From NCBI GenBank assembly GCA_031401235.1, contig JANNRJ010000038.1, positions 1-58,441 of the forward strand: DNA of 58,441 nt. The letters are read 5' to 3'. Made by a program: the position numbers and the translations under genes. Position 1 is the first letter of the stretch; the number at the start of each line of letters is the position of its first letter. This document shows positions 50,558 to 58,441 of this stretch, in pieces. The notes beneath the pieces are model-generated. The model saw nothing but the letters and a program-made list of their open reading frames with translations, was not told where the DNA came from and did not search any database. Source of the stretch: UBA3006 sp031401235 (GTDB taxonomy: Bacteria; Actinomycetota; Acidimicrobiia; Acidimicrobiales; Ilumatobacteraceae).

Positions 50558-51703
50558 ATGACTTCACCGCATCCCAACCCGTCGATGAGTGATCTGCGTG
50601 CGCAGATGGAGGCGCGAGTGCCGGCGATGTTGGCGCAACTAGAGCGGCTCGTCAACACCGAATCGCCATCGCTTAATAATGAGCGACTTGACGAAAGCGC
50701 CCGCGTGCTTGCCGAGATCATCACCGAGGTCACCGGTAAGGCGCCAACAATTATTTCAACCGACCGTGGACCACACGTTCACTGGAAGGGCAGTGAACAG
50801 ACGAATGTGCTCCTCGTTGGCCATCACGACACTGTGTTCCCGCTCGGTGAAGTTGCCAAGCGACCTTATTCGCGCGATGGCGACATTGCCCGTGGACCGG
50901 GCATATTCGACATGAAAGCAGGAATCATTCAAGCGATTCATGCACTTAGCGCGATTCCAGATTCATACCACATTGAAATGTTGATTACCGCTGATGAAGA
51001 AGTCGGATCGTATGCTTCGCGCGAACTTATTGAACAACGGGCACTGGCCACCGGTGCGGTGCTCGTACTGGAGCCGAGTGCCGATGGTGGCGCGTTGAAG
51101 ATTGCTCGCAAAGGTGTGGGGACATTTCGAATTGACATCAGCGGGCGAGCCTCACATGCGGGGCTTGAACCGGAAAAAGGAATAAATGCCCTGATCGAAT
51201 TAGCGAATCAAGTTCAACGTATTGCGGCGATTGCCAATCCGGAGATGGGAACAACAGTCACACCGACTGTGGCTAGTGCCGGTACTACTGAAAATGTTGT
51301 GCCGGCAATGGCTCAGATCGTGGTCGATGTACGGGTTGTATTACCTGAAGAAAAGGACCGAGTCGAACGTGAATTGGGTGCACTAACGCCGACTGTTGAC
51401 GGCGCGACCATCACGGTGTCTGGTTCGATCAACCGTCCGCCGATGCACGAGTCATCGTCGTTCGAACTCTTTGAAGTGGCGCTGCGAATCGCAACCGAAA
51501 TGAATATCGAAGGATTGACTGGTGTAGCTGTGGGCGGGGGATCGGATGGCAACTTCACTGCCGCACTAGGTATTCCTACTTTGGATGGCCTTGGGGCAGT
51601 GGGGGGTGGTGCGCATGCTGATAGTGAACACGTGCTCATTGGTCGAATGGGCGAGCGAACGGCGCTGCTTGCAGGTCTTGCTCGGGCACTCGTCAATCGG
51701 TAA
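50558..51703 (+). CDS. M20-family metallopeptidase (carboxypeptidase G2-like)
   Basis: A 381-residue peptidase from ATG 50558. Metal ligands are visible in LLVGHHDTVFPLG, GPGIFDMKAG and ITADEEVGSYAS, with a dimerisation domain (about residues 175-285, GRASHAGLEPEKGINAL) and the last His ligand in GGGAHADSEHV. It likely removes a C-terminal amino acid, often glutamate, from a small substrate. CACAAT (50545-50550) lies 7 bases before the ATG. Confidence 0.9.
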   Translation: MTSPHPNPSMSDLRAQMEARVPAMLAQLERLVNTESPSLNNERLDESARVLAEIITEVTGKAPTIISTDRGPHVHWKGSEQTNVLLVGHHDTVFPLGEVAKRPYSRDGDIARGPGIFDMKAGIIQAIHALSAIPDSYHIEMLITADEEVGSYASRELIEQRALATGAVLVLEPSADGGALKIARKGVGTFRIDISGRASHAGLEPEKGINALIELANQVQRIAAIANPEMGTTVTPTVASAGTTENVVPAMAQIVVDVRVVLPEEKDRVERELGALTPTVDGATITVSGSINRPPMHESSSFELFEVALRIATEMNIEGLTGVAVGGGSDGNFTAALGIPTLDGLGAVGGGAHADSEHVLIGRMGERTALLAGLARALVNR

Positions 51704-51724
51704 ATCACAACTAGGGTCGCCAAC

Positions 51725-52825
51725 GTGTTGGATCTAGTGAGTACAACGGCACTCATCGTGTTGCCTTGCCGAGACCTTGACCAGTCACTGGCATTTTTCA
51801 TCGACGTTCTCGGATTCCGTGTCGATGCGATATGTCCTGCCGATGACCCAAGCACGGCTGTGATCTCGGGTCACGGGACACGAATCAAATTGCGCCGAGA
51901 TTTTGACAGCGCACCTGGTGTGTTGGAACTTAATTGTGATGATCCAGATTCGATCGCCGCTGGCGTGCTCACCCTTGAAGCGCCAAATGGAACTGTGGTG
52001 CAATTACTGCCCAATGATCCACCGATAGTCGTGCCATCAGTGTGTCAATCGTTGGCAATTCAAACTTGGCAAGGCGACGCAAGATGGGGAATTGGTCGGG
52101 CCGGGATGCGCTACCGAGATCTCATTGCCAACCGCCAAGGTGGACGATTTATTGCTTCTCACATCTTCATACCAAGTGGTGGTCCGGTACCTGACTATGT
52201 GCATTTTCACAAGATTCGTTTTCAGATGATTTACTGCTATCGGGGATGGGTGCGGGTGGTGTACGAAGATCAAGGTGAATCATTTGTAATGAACGCTGGC
52301 GACTGTGTGTTGCAACCACCTCGAATTCGCCATCGGGTGTTGGAGAGCTCCGACAATCTTGAAGTCATTGAGATCGGTTGCCCAGCCGAACATGAAACGA
52401 TTGCCGATCACGGCATCACTCTGCCGACATCGGAATTGCATCCCGATCGCGACTTTGGAGGACAACTGTTCGTGCGCCATGTTGCGACAACGGCTTCCTG
52501 GAGTCCGTGGCGTCACGCTGGATTTGAATACCGTGAAATTGGCATCGGGGCTGCCACTAAAGGATTGGCAGGAGTGCGTGTAATTCGATCAACAACCAAG
52601 GTCAGCATGTCCGAAACTGCACCAGAGAGTAAGCCCGAGACTCACGCTGGTGAGTTCTATTTTCTATTCATATTGAGTGGGTCGATTGTGGTGACTATTG
52701 ACGGTACAGAGCATCACTTTCAGGAACGAGACTGTGTGACAATTCCGGCGGTCATGTCTTTTGGGTTCAGCGATCCGAGCGCGGATTGTGAACTGCTTGA
52801 AGTTTCGTTGCCTGCAGTTGTCTGA
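51725..52825 (+). CDS. Fusion of a VOC domain and two cupin domains
   Basis: A 366-residue protein. Residues 1-100 are a VOC-like domain (TALIVLPCRDLDQSLAFFIDVLGF). Residues 140-215 form a cupin with HFHKIRFQMIYCYRGWVRVVYED, and residues 265-362 form a second cupin with ETHAGEFYFLFILSGSIVV and DCVTIPAVMSFGF. Possible metal ligands are the His residues in the first cupin. The function is unknown. TAGGGT (51712-51717) is 7 bases before GTG 51725. Confidence 0.75.
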   Translation: MLDLVSTTALIVLPCRDLDQSLAFFIDVLGFRVDAICPADDPSTAVISGHGTRIKLRRDFDSAPGVLELNCDDPDSIAAGVLTLEAPNGTVVQLLPNDPPIVVPSVCQSLAIQTWQGDARWGIGRAGMRYRDLIANRQGGRFIASHIFIPSGGPVPDYVHFHKIRFQMIYCYRGWVRVVYEDQGESFVMNAGDCVLQPPRIRHRVLESSDNLEVIEIGCPAEHETIADHGITLPTSELHPDRDFGGQLFVRHVATTASWSPWRHAGFEYREIGIGAATKGLAGVRVIRSTTKVSMSETAPESKPETHAGEFYFLFILSGSIVVTIDGTEHHFQERDCVTIPAVMSFGFSDPSADCELLEVSLPAVV

Positions 52826-52831
52826 CCCGAC

Positions 52832-54169
52832 TTACTCGAGTTCAAGCAAACCGCCGTCAGCAAGGGTGCCTGCGGCGCGGTATTGGTCAATCTTGGCTCG
52901 AGTGTCTTGAATATCCAGATTGCGCATCGTTAGTTGACCGATTCTGTCCAATGGTCCGAAGGCCGCGTCATCCACACGTTCCATACTCAAGCGTTCCGCA
53001 GCGTAGGTGAAATGGGCGCCAGTCGTATTGAGAATTGTGTAATCGTCGCCTCGACGCAATTGAATAGTCACTTCACCAGTGATCAGCGAGCCAACCCATC
53101 TAATCAGCGGTTCACGTAGCATCAACGCTTGCGGATCAAACCAGCGACCTTCATATAGCAAGCGTCCAAGCCGACGGCCCATTTGGTGATAATTCTCGAT
53201 CGTGTTTTCGTTATGGATTGCAGTGAGCAGCCGTTCGTAGGCGATGTGTAGCAATGCCAATCCTGGCGCTTCATAGATGCCACGACTCTTGGCCTCAATG
53301 ATCCGATTTTCGATCTGGTCGCTCATTCCTAAACCGTGACGACCACCAATTTTGTTGGCTTTATCGACGAGTTCAATCTGCGAGTCAAATACTTGGCCAT
53401 TGATTGCTATCGGCCAACCTTCCTTGAATTCGATGACGACATCCTCAGTTTCGATTTTTACCGCAGAGTCGTAATGGGCGACACCCATGATCGGGGCGAC
53501 AATGTGCATGCTGGTGGATAGTTCTTCCAGTGATTTTGCTTCGTGGGTGGCGCCCCAAATATTCGAATCCGTGCTGTAAGCGTTTTGAGCGGTGTCGCGA
53601 TATGGCAATTTATGGCTGGTGAGAAATGCGCTCATCTCGGCGCGGCCGCCTAATTCGCGAACGAAGTCGGGGTCCAACCACGGTTTGTATATAAGCAGAT
53701 TTGGGTTGGCCAGCAGTCCATAACGATAGAAGCGTTCGATGTCGTTGCCCTTGTAGGTACTTCCGTCACCCCAAACATTGACGTCATCATCTCGCATCGC
53801 TCGTACAAGCAATGTGCCAGTCACGGCGCGTCCAAGTGGAGTGGTATTGAAGTATGTTTTGCCGGCAGTGGTGATGTGGAATGCACCGCATTGCAAGGCA
53901 ACCAAACCTTCACGGACGAGTTCATCGCGGCAGTCGACGAGTCGTGCCGATTGCGCTCCATAAGTTGTGGCTCGATTTACTACTGCATCGAGATCAGGTT
54001 CATCTGGTTGGCCAATATTGGCGGTGTAAGCAAACGGAAGAGCACCCTTTTGACGCATCCAGGCAACCGCGGCCGAAGTGTCCAGACCACCCGAAAAGGC
54101 GATACCAACTCGTTCACCGATCGGCAACGACGTCAGTACTTTGGCCTTCGAGGAAGAATTGGGCGTCAT
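52832..54169 (-). CDS. argG: Argininosuccinate synthase (long, E. coli type)
   Basis: Joins citrulline and aspartate with ATP. The 445-residue protein has the ATP-binding P-loop-like motif VGIAFSGGLDTSAAVAW (residues 21-37), FAYTANIGQPDEPD and GDGSTYKGNDIERFYRYG. The length and the WGATHEAKSLEEL region match the E. coli-type branch rather than the shorter type common in Actinobacteria, so gene transfer is possible. Its ATG overlaps the stop of the upstream membrane-protein gene by 4 bases. Confidence 0.94.
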   Translation of the reverse strand: MTPNSSSKAKVLTSLPIGERVGIAFSGGLDTSAAVAWMRQKGALPFAYTANIGQPDEPDLDAVVNRATTYGAQSARLVDCRDELVREGLVALQCGAFHITTAGKTYFNTTPLGRAVTGTLLVRAMRDDDVNVWGDGSTYKGNDIERFYRYGLLANPNLLIYKPWLDPDFVRELGGRAEMSAFLTSHKLPYRDTAQNAYSTDSNIWGATHEAKSLEELSTSMHIVAPIMGVAHYDSAVKIETEDVVIEFKEGWPIAINGQVFDSQIELVDKANKIGGRHGLGMSDQIENRIIEAKSRGIYEAPGLALLHIAYERLLTAIHNENTIENYHQMGRRLGRLLYEGRWFDPQALMLREPLIRWVGSLITGEVTIQLRRGDDYTILNTTGAHFTYAAERLSMERVDDAAFGPLDRIGQLTMRNLDIQDTRAKIDQYRAAGTLADGGLLELE

Positions 54170-54597
54170 AGTGTTGACCGATAATCACTTACGACAGTGC
54201 GTCCAGCGAGTGAAGCAATAGAAATCAGGACGCCAGCGCCGGCAAGAACAAACTCGCCAGTCGCTATGCCAGGAGAGTTCTGTAAATCAAACACGGCCAC
54301 AACTCCTAGTGCCAATGCCGACGCAATACTCACCTGCGAGGCCCACCGACTAAATCGCAGACTGGCGATGATCGAAGCAAGTGGTGGTACAAATGGGGTC
54401 GCCCAGACAAGAAAGAACCGAGGTTGAGACTCGGGTCCAAGCCACCAGGTGGGTTTGCCCAGCGAGCGACTGGAAATTGCCAGCGCAAGCACGGCCAGTC
54501 CAAGAACCAACCACGACAGCGCTGTGACGTTGCGCCACGTGCGTGTTAATTGAGAAACCATTTTTGGAATCGGGGCTGGGGGTATTTCAGACATCAC
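54166..54597 (-). CDS. Small membrane protein coupled to argG
   Basis: A 143-residue protein with four hydrophobic segments (about residues 25-43, 58-78, 86-105, 113-132) and no motif that I recognise. Its stop overlaps the argG start (ATGA), so expression is coupled. A role in arginine metabolism or transport is conceivable but not shown. The start may be at the second Met. Confidence 0.7.
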   Translation of the reverse strand: MMSEIPPAPIPKMVSQLTRTWRNVTALSWLVLGLAVLALAISSRSLGKPTWWLGPESQPRFFLVWATPFVPPLASIIASLRFSRWASQVSIASALALGVVAVFDLQNSPGIATGEFVLAGAGVLISIASLAGRTVVSDYRSTL

Positions 54598-54641
54598 CCT
54601 GCAGGGTACAACTAGCCGGGTCGCAGTTAGCCTTATCCACC

Positions 54642-55388
54642 ATGGCCGCGACGAAATTCAAGTGCCTGTCGGTATTTTTCCCGATGTGGAACGAGGAAGA
54701 GTACTTGCAACGCGCCCTAGATGCGGCCCAAGAGGTGTGCGAAGAACTTGTTGTCAGCGGTGACATTGGTGATTACGAATTGATCATTGTTGATGATGCG
54801 TCAACCGATGCCACTTCCCGCCTTGCCGATCAGGCCGCGGCCAATGATCGACGTGTGAAGGTGATACATCACCCCAAGAATCGCAAACTCGGAGGATCGA
54901 TCAAGTCTGGTTTTGCTGCCGCCAGTGGCGATGTTGTGCTGTACACCGACGCGGACTTGCCCTTTGATATGCGTGAATTGCACAAAGCCCTTCGGTTGAT
55001 GAAGCAATACGACGCCGATATTGTGGCCGCTTATCGATTTGATCGAACTGGAGAGGGTCGAATTCGAGTCGTCTATTCGTATTTCTATAACCTCATGGTG
55101 AGAGCCCTATTTGGAGTGCACTTTCGCGATGTCAATTTTGCATTCAAGTTGGTTCGTCGAAAAGTATTTGATCGCATCACATTGAAGAGCGAAGGCTCGT
55201 TCATTGATGCGGAGTTAATGGTTAGTGCCCGTAAGTTGGGGATGAATGTGGTGCAGTTCGGAGTCGACTATTTTCCGCGTACTCGTGGTGTATCCACACT
55301 CAGTTCGCCATCAGTCATACGCAAGATTCTCGTAGAAGCATTTGAACTCCGACACGAACTCAACGAATTAGCTTCCACAAAAAAATGA
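54642..55388 (+). CDS. Family 2 glycosyltransferase (dolichol-phosphate mannosyltransferase-like)
   Basis: A 248-residue GT-A enzyme without a membrane tail: SVFFPMWNEEEYLQRAL, YELIIVDDASTDATSRLAD, GGSIKSGFAAASGDVVLYTDADLPF with the metal-binding DAD, and RDVNFAFKLVRRKVFD. It probably moves a sugar to a polyprenyl phosphate. ATG 54642 lies 8 bases after TAGCCT (54628-54633). The next gene overlaps its stop by 4 bases. Confidence 0.88.
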   Translation: MAATKFKCLSVFFPMWNEEEYLQRALDAAQEVCEELVVSGDIGDYELIIVDDASTDATSRLADQAAANDRRVKVIHHPKNRKLGGSIKSGFAAASGDVVLYTDADLPFDMRELHKALRLMKQYDADIVAAYRFDRTGEGRIRVVYSYFYNLMVRALFGVHFRDVNFAFKLVRRKVFDRITLKSEGSFIDAELMVSARKLGMNVVQFGVDYFPRTRGVSTLSSPSVIRKILVEAFELRHELNELASTKK

Positions 55389-56407
55389 ATCACGAACTCT
55401 ATTATCGTTGGCGTCCAGCGATGGCGGCGTTCGCCGTTCTCTTCAGCGTTGTCGCCGTGGCCACCTTGTCACGAGATAAGAGTGAATCGGAAAGTTCCCA
55501 TAATTTAAGTCCCGATGTTGTAGTAGAAAGTTCTACGGCTCCGCTAATTACAGTTCCGCTCACACGCACTTTGAAAGTAGACATGAAGGGTGAAGACGTC
55601 ACACGAGTGCAGCAACGTCTGGCTCAATTGCACTTCGATCCGGGCCCAATTGATGGAGTGTACGGACAAAACACGGTGCAGGCAGTGTGGGCATTTGAGA
55701 AATTAGTTATGGCAGTCCCCCGAAAACATGCGACAGGTGAAGTTACACCTTCAACTTGGGCGATCATGCAAAGTGACTTACGAGTCAAACCTCGTCGAGA
55801 CGCTGATACTGCGACACATGTTGAGATTTACCTTCCTGAACAAGTGCTCATCGTGTTTAAGGAAGGATTTCCGATTCTTATCACACACATTTCATCGGGC
55901 ACCAATGAGCCGTGGTGTCAGGAAGTGACTATTGACCCTGGCGAGGACGGAAATAATACCGGCGAACAAATAAAGAAAGGTATTTGTGGCGAGGCGATCA
56001 CGCCACCAGGTATTTTCTACTTCTACAACCGCAAACAGGGAATGATTGAATCAAAACTTGGCTCGCTGTATAACCCAGTTTATTTCAATTATGGAATCGC
56101 CGTCCACGGGGCAATCTTGGTGCCGCTCGAACCAGCCTCGCATGGTTGTGTGCGGATGCCGATGTCAGTCGCCAGGTACTTCCCGGCTCTTGTGGCTTAT
56201 GGCGATCGAGTGTATGTATTTGACGGAATTAAAGAGCCAGAACTATACGGATCACCGGTTCCTCCGTTTGACAAACCCGATCCGAACTACACCACAACAA
56301 CATCAATCGTTCCGACAACGATTGTGGCGACGACACTTGTGCCTTCCACGACGGTGCCGGCAAGTTCGACGACGCTCGTGAATACCACAACAACCACGTT
56401 GCCATGA
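55385..56407 (+). CDS. L,D-transpeptidase with peptidoglycan-binding domain and Thr-rich tail
   Basis: A 340-residue envelope protein. An N-terminal membrane anchor (residues 11-27) is followed by a peptidoglycan-binding domain (about 60-120, VKVDMKGEDVTRVQQRLAQL region; core PGPIDGVYGQNT), then a YkuD catalytic domain (140-285) with the nucleophile motif SHGCVRMP. The last 50 residues are Thr/Pro-rich and end in TTTTTLP. It likely makes 3-3 cross-links. The ATGA overlaps with both neighbours suggest one unit. Confidence 0.9.
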   Translation: MNHELYYRWRPAMAAFAVLFSVVAVATLSRDKSESESSHNLSPDVVVESSTAPLITVPLTRTLKVDMKGEDVTRVQQRLAQLHFDPGPIDGVYGQNTVQAVWAFEKLVMAVPRKHATGEVTPSTWAIMQSDLRVKPRRDADTATHVEIYLPEQVLIVFKEGFPILITHISSGTNEPWCQEVTIDPGEDGNNTGEQIKKGICGEAITPPGIFYFYNRKQGMIESKLGSLYNPVYFNYGIAVHGAILVPLEPASHGCVRMPMSVARYFPALVAYGDRVYVFDGIKEPELYGSPVPPFDKPDPNYTTTTSIVPTTIVATTLVPSTTVPASSTTLVNTTTTTLP

Positions 56408-57315
56408 CCGCACCGAAAGCGAATAATTACGACGAGTTCGGACTGTTTGCCGAAAACATCGCCGAGTACGGAATTGTCGCAAGTGCCACGCCCCAAGTCA
56501 AGCGAGTGCAAGTTGTCGTGGATTCTGGCCGCAAGCTGAGTGCACTGGTGTGGGGCAAAGGCGATCCACGACTTGTCTTGATACATGGGGGAGCACAAAA
56601 CGCCCATACATGGGACACCGTTGCGCTCGCACTCGGGACGTCACTGGTGGCAATTGATCTTGCCGGTCACGGACAATCTGATTGGCGCGATGATGGGCTC
56701 TACAGTCACGACAACTTGGCCATAGACGTCGTCACTGCAATCGAACAATTGGCCCCCAACGCACAAGCCGTGGTTGGAATGTCGCTAGGTGGGCTCACCG
56801 CGTTGGCTTCGGCACATCGTGCGCCGCACCTCGTCCGACACCTTGTGCTGGTGGATATTACGCCCGGTGTCAATGCTCTAAAGGCCAAGGCCGTCCTTGA
56901 TTTCATCGATGGACCGCAGAGTTTTGCAAGTTTCGACGAACTCTTGGCTCGCACCAAGCAACATAATCCAACGCGAACAGAATCATCGTTGCGTCGAGGC
57001 ATTTTGCACAACGCAATTCAACTCGCTGATGGCTCATGGCAATGGCGTTACGACAGACGTCATCACGCTCGATCGACGAGCAGTGATGATCAGACCGCTG
57101 CTGGTTTGGCTGAATTGTGGGATGCAATATCTCTACTTGGATGTCCGCTCCTCGTCGTGCGAGGCGGGTTATCTCCGGTGGTTGACGATGCCGATGTCGC
57201 CGAAGTCAAACGGCGTAAGGCATCCGCAGAAATTGTGCAAATTGAAAATGCTGGGCACAGCATTCAAGGAGATCGTCCACTTGAGTTAGCCGAGCTGTTG
57301 CGCCGCTTCGATTGA
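56404..57315 (+). CDS. Alpha/beta hydrolase
   Basis: A 303-residue hydrolase: LVLIHGGAQNAHTWDT, AIDLAGHGQSDW, nucleophile elbow VVGMSLGGLTALA (Ser) and a terminal His in IENAGHSIQGDRP. A lid region lies at about residues 150-210. The substrate is unknown. It overlaps the L,D-transpeptidase gene by 4 bases and is followed by a TetR regulator. Confidence 0.85.
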   Translation: MTAPKANNYDEFGLFAENIAEYGIVASATPQVKRVQVVVDSGRKLSALVWGKGDPRLVLIHGGAQNAHTWDTVALALGTSLVAIDLAGHGQSDWRDDGLYSHDNLAIDVVTAIEQLAPNAQAVVGMSLGGLTALASAHRAPHLVRHLVLVDITPGVNALKAKAVLDFIDGPQSFASFDELLARTKQHNPTRTESSLRRGILHNAIQLADGSWQWRYDRRHHARSTSSDDQTAAGLAELWDAISLLGCPLLVVRGGLSPVVDDADVAEVKRRKASAEIVQIENAGHSIQGDRPLELAELLRRFD

Positions 57316-57344
57316 TTGGGTCATCGATGGTTAGGGTCGCAAGT

Positions 57345-58004
57345 ATGACAGCCGATTCCAAGCCGACCAGCCTGGCACCAAAGAAGTTGGGACGACCTGC
57401 TGCTTGTGACGCGCTAGAAACTCGAACTCGACTGTTAGTGGAAGCTCGTCGGTCATTTGCTAACGCCGGATTCGATGCCACCACCAATCGAGCAATCGCC
57501 GATGCAGTGGGTATTACCACGGGCGCGATCTACCATTATTTTCCATCCAAACTTGAGATGTATGTGGCGGTGTATGCCGAGGTGCAAGATCTGGTGTACT
57601 CGGCATTTGAACACGCCTCCGATAGTCACCTACCCTTTGTTGACAGGCTCTCGGCGATTCTTGATTCACTCGTTGATCTCAATGACGCCGACCCATCGCT
57701 AACTTGCTTCGTTGTTGGCGTGGCTGCAGAATCACAACGTCATCCTGAACTGATGGCGGCGATCAAACCCTTTCGCCAGCGTAACGCTCAGTTTCTGCAC
57801 CAGTTGTGTGCAGACGCAGTTGTCCAGGGTCAAATTCATGATGACATCAGCGTTGATGCTTTGCAGGACTTAATTGATGTTTTGCTTTCTGGCTTGGCCA
57901 GATTCTCCACGGTGACAAGTGATAACGATCGCGGTAGGGCTGCGATAACCGCGCTTAAGCATCTAGTTGCGGGTACAGCCATACATACCCCTGCCAATCA
58001 TTAA
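57345..58004 (+). CDS. TetR-family transcriptional regulator
   Basis: A 219-residue regulator. Residues 25-75 form the HTH domain (RRSFANAGFDATTNRAIAD, GITTGAIYHYFPSKLEMYVAV) and the rest is a helical ligand domain. ATG 57345 was chosen over 57312 because TAGGGT (57332-57337) is exactly 7 bases upstream. Possible targets are the hydrolase upstream or the convergent rarD. It overlaps rarD by 4 bases. Confidence 0.9.
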   Translation: MTADSKPTSLAPKKLGRPAACDALETRTRLLVEARRSFANAGFDATTNRAIADAVGITTGAIYHYFPSKLEMYVAVYAEVQDLVYSAFEHASDSHLPFVDRLSAILDSLVDLNDADPSLTCFVVGVAAESQRHPELMAAIKPFRQRNAQFLHQLCADAVVQGQIHDDISVDALQDLIDVLLSGLARFSTVTSDNDRGRAAITALKHLVAGTAIHTPANH

Positions 58005-58441
58005 ATGGGTTGCTGCGACGCCTTAGAACTGTTTACAAATAGCGAGTTGGTAATTACTAGAGCCAGACATACCCAAATCAATCCAAAACCAATGAGTTTT
58101 GTGGCGGATACATCTTCGTTGTACAGCAACCAACCGAGCAGAAAATTGATCGTAGGGACGAGATATTGCATCGGTCCCAATACTGTGAGTGGTGTTCGGT
58201 GCGCAGCACCGGCGAATAACAACAGTGGCACAGTGGTGGCGATACCGAGTAGCAACACGAAGATCCAGTGAAACGTATTGGCAGTAGTGGGAATGCTGTC
58301 GAGTCCTCGCCAAGATACGGCGACGAACAAAACTGCCGGCACGCACAACACGAGCACCTCGGCGGTGAGACTTTCCAATGGGGCGAGCGTCATTTGTTTT
58401 TTCAGTAACCCATACACCGACCATGAACTAGCAAGCGCGAG
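58001..58441 (-). CDS. rarD: RarD/EamA-family transporter, C-terminal part
   Basis: The C-terminal half of a DMT-superfamily permease, with its 5' end beyond the window. The frame runs to the edge (LALASSWSVYGLLKK), so the apparent GTG start at 58417 is not the true one. RarD-like landmarks are PLESLTAEVLVLCVP, PLLLFAGAAHRTPLTVLGPMQYLVP and the final helix ATKLIGFGLIWVCLALVI. About five membrane segments are visible. The substrate is unknown. Confidence 0.85.
   Translation of the reverse strand, partial: LALASSWSVYGLLKKQMTLAPLESLTAEVLVLCVPAVLFVAVSWRGLDSIPTTANTFHWIFVLLLGIATTVPLLLFAGAAHRTPLTVLGPMQYLVPTINFLLGWLLYNEDVSATKLIGFGLIWVCLALVITNSLFVNSSKASQQPI

Overview
The window looks like a chromosomal stretch of a high-G+C Gram-positive bacterium, most likely a member of the Actinobacteria (Acidimicrobiia-like) with an intermediate base composition. 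Signs are the long LeuA type, the nadA-nadB-nadC operon, RES/Xre and RHH/Fic toxin-antitoxin pairs, a tiny bL37-like ribosomal peptide, an actinobacterial-style ethylmalonyl-CoA gene group, and many genes whose start codon lies 6-10 bases after a TANNNT -10 element (leaderless transcripts). The taxon is an inference; no rRNA is present.

Layout. 1-3003: end of a transporter, SCP2 protein, pyrF, ferredoxin, RES-Xre toxin-antitoxin. 3040-7919: leuA with a leucine leader-peptide attenuator, homospermidine synthase with a small upstream ORF, DEAD-box helicase. 7982-8832: RHH-Fic/Doc module preceded by a truncated antitoxin paralogue. 8843-16542: secreted M23-like protein, leuCD, NAD synthesis genes nadABC. 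16535-22261: hydrolase, greA, leuB, ilvE, a cluster of DnaA-box-like sites, then cimA behind an isoleucine leader-peptide attenuator. 22258-27209: DUF2237, VIT transporter, gltX, YdcF-like protein, tRNA-Gln, tRNA-Glu, amidase. 27229-34915: MFS pump, molybdopterin oxidoreductase, mscL, SGNH lipoprotein, class I fumarase, eIF2B-like protein. 34918-41326: malyl-CoA lyase-like, HAD, methylsuccinyl-CoA dehydrogenase-like, flippase-like membrane protein, MaoC hydratase, mutY. 41298-47563: UGSC selenoprotein and thioredoxin-fused partner, epoxide hydrolase-like, flavin reductase, MauE-like protein, ferredoxin, bL37-like peptide, VOC protein, RecB-type nuclease. 47571-48699: tRNA-Leu followed by a 1-kb islet bounded by a repeat of the tRNA 3' end, carrying a RelA/SpoT-domain gene and a small partner. 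48745-50488: a second selenoprotein (methyltransferase), TMEM175 channel, and a candidate 43-residue selenoprotein. 50558-58441: M20 peptidase, VOC-cupin fusion, argG, glycosyltransferase, L,D-transpeptidase, hydrolase, TetR, RarD (partial).

How the parts fit. Branched-chain amino acid synthesis is spread over five loci (leuA, leuCD, leuB, ilvE, cimA). leuA and cimA share one attenuator design: a leader peptide translated from the very 5' end, ending in a run of Leu or Ile codons, then Thr and TAG, then a 9-bp hairpin starting at the next base, then an intrinsic terminator. nadABC makes nicotinate mononucleotide from aspartate. The malyl-CoA lyase, methylsuccinyl-CoA dehydrogenase and MaoC hydratase fit the ethylmalonyl-CoA pathway.

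The most interesting signals are three in-frame UGA codons within 10 kb that read as selenocysteine with a hairpin at the right place downstream. Two belong to recognisable families. The third, in a 43-codon membrane-protein ORF, would be new. Next in interest are the integrase-less tRNA-Leu islet and the paired attenuators. No gap between genes exceeds about 300 bases.
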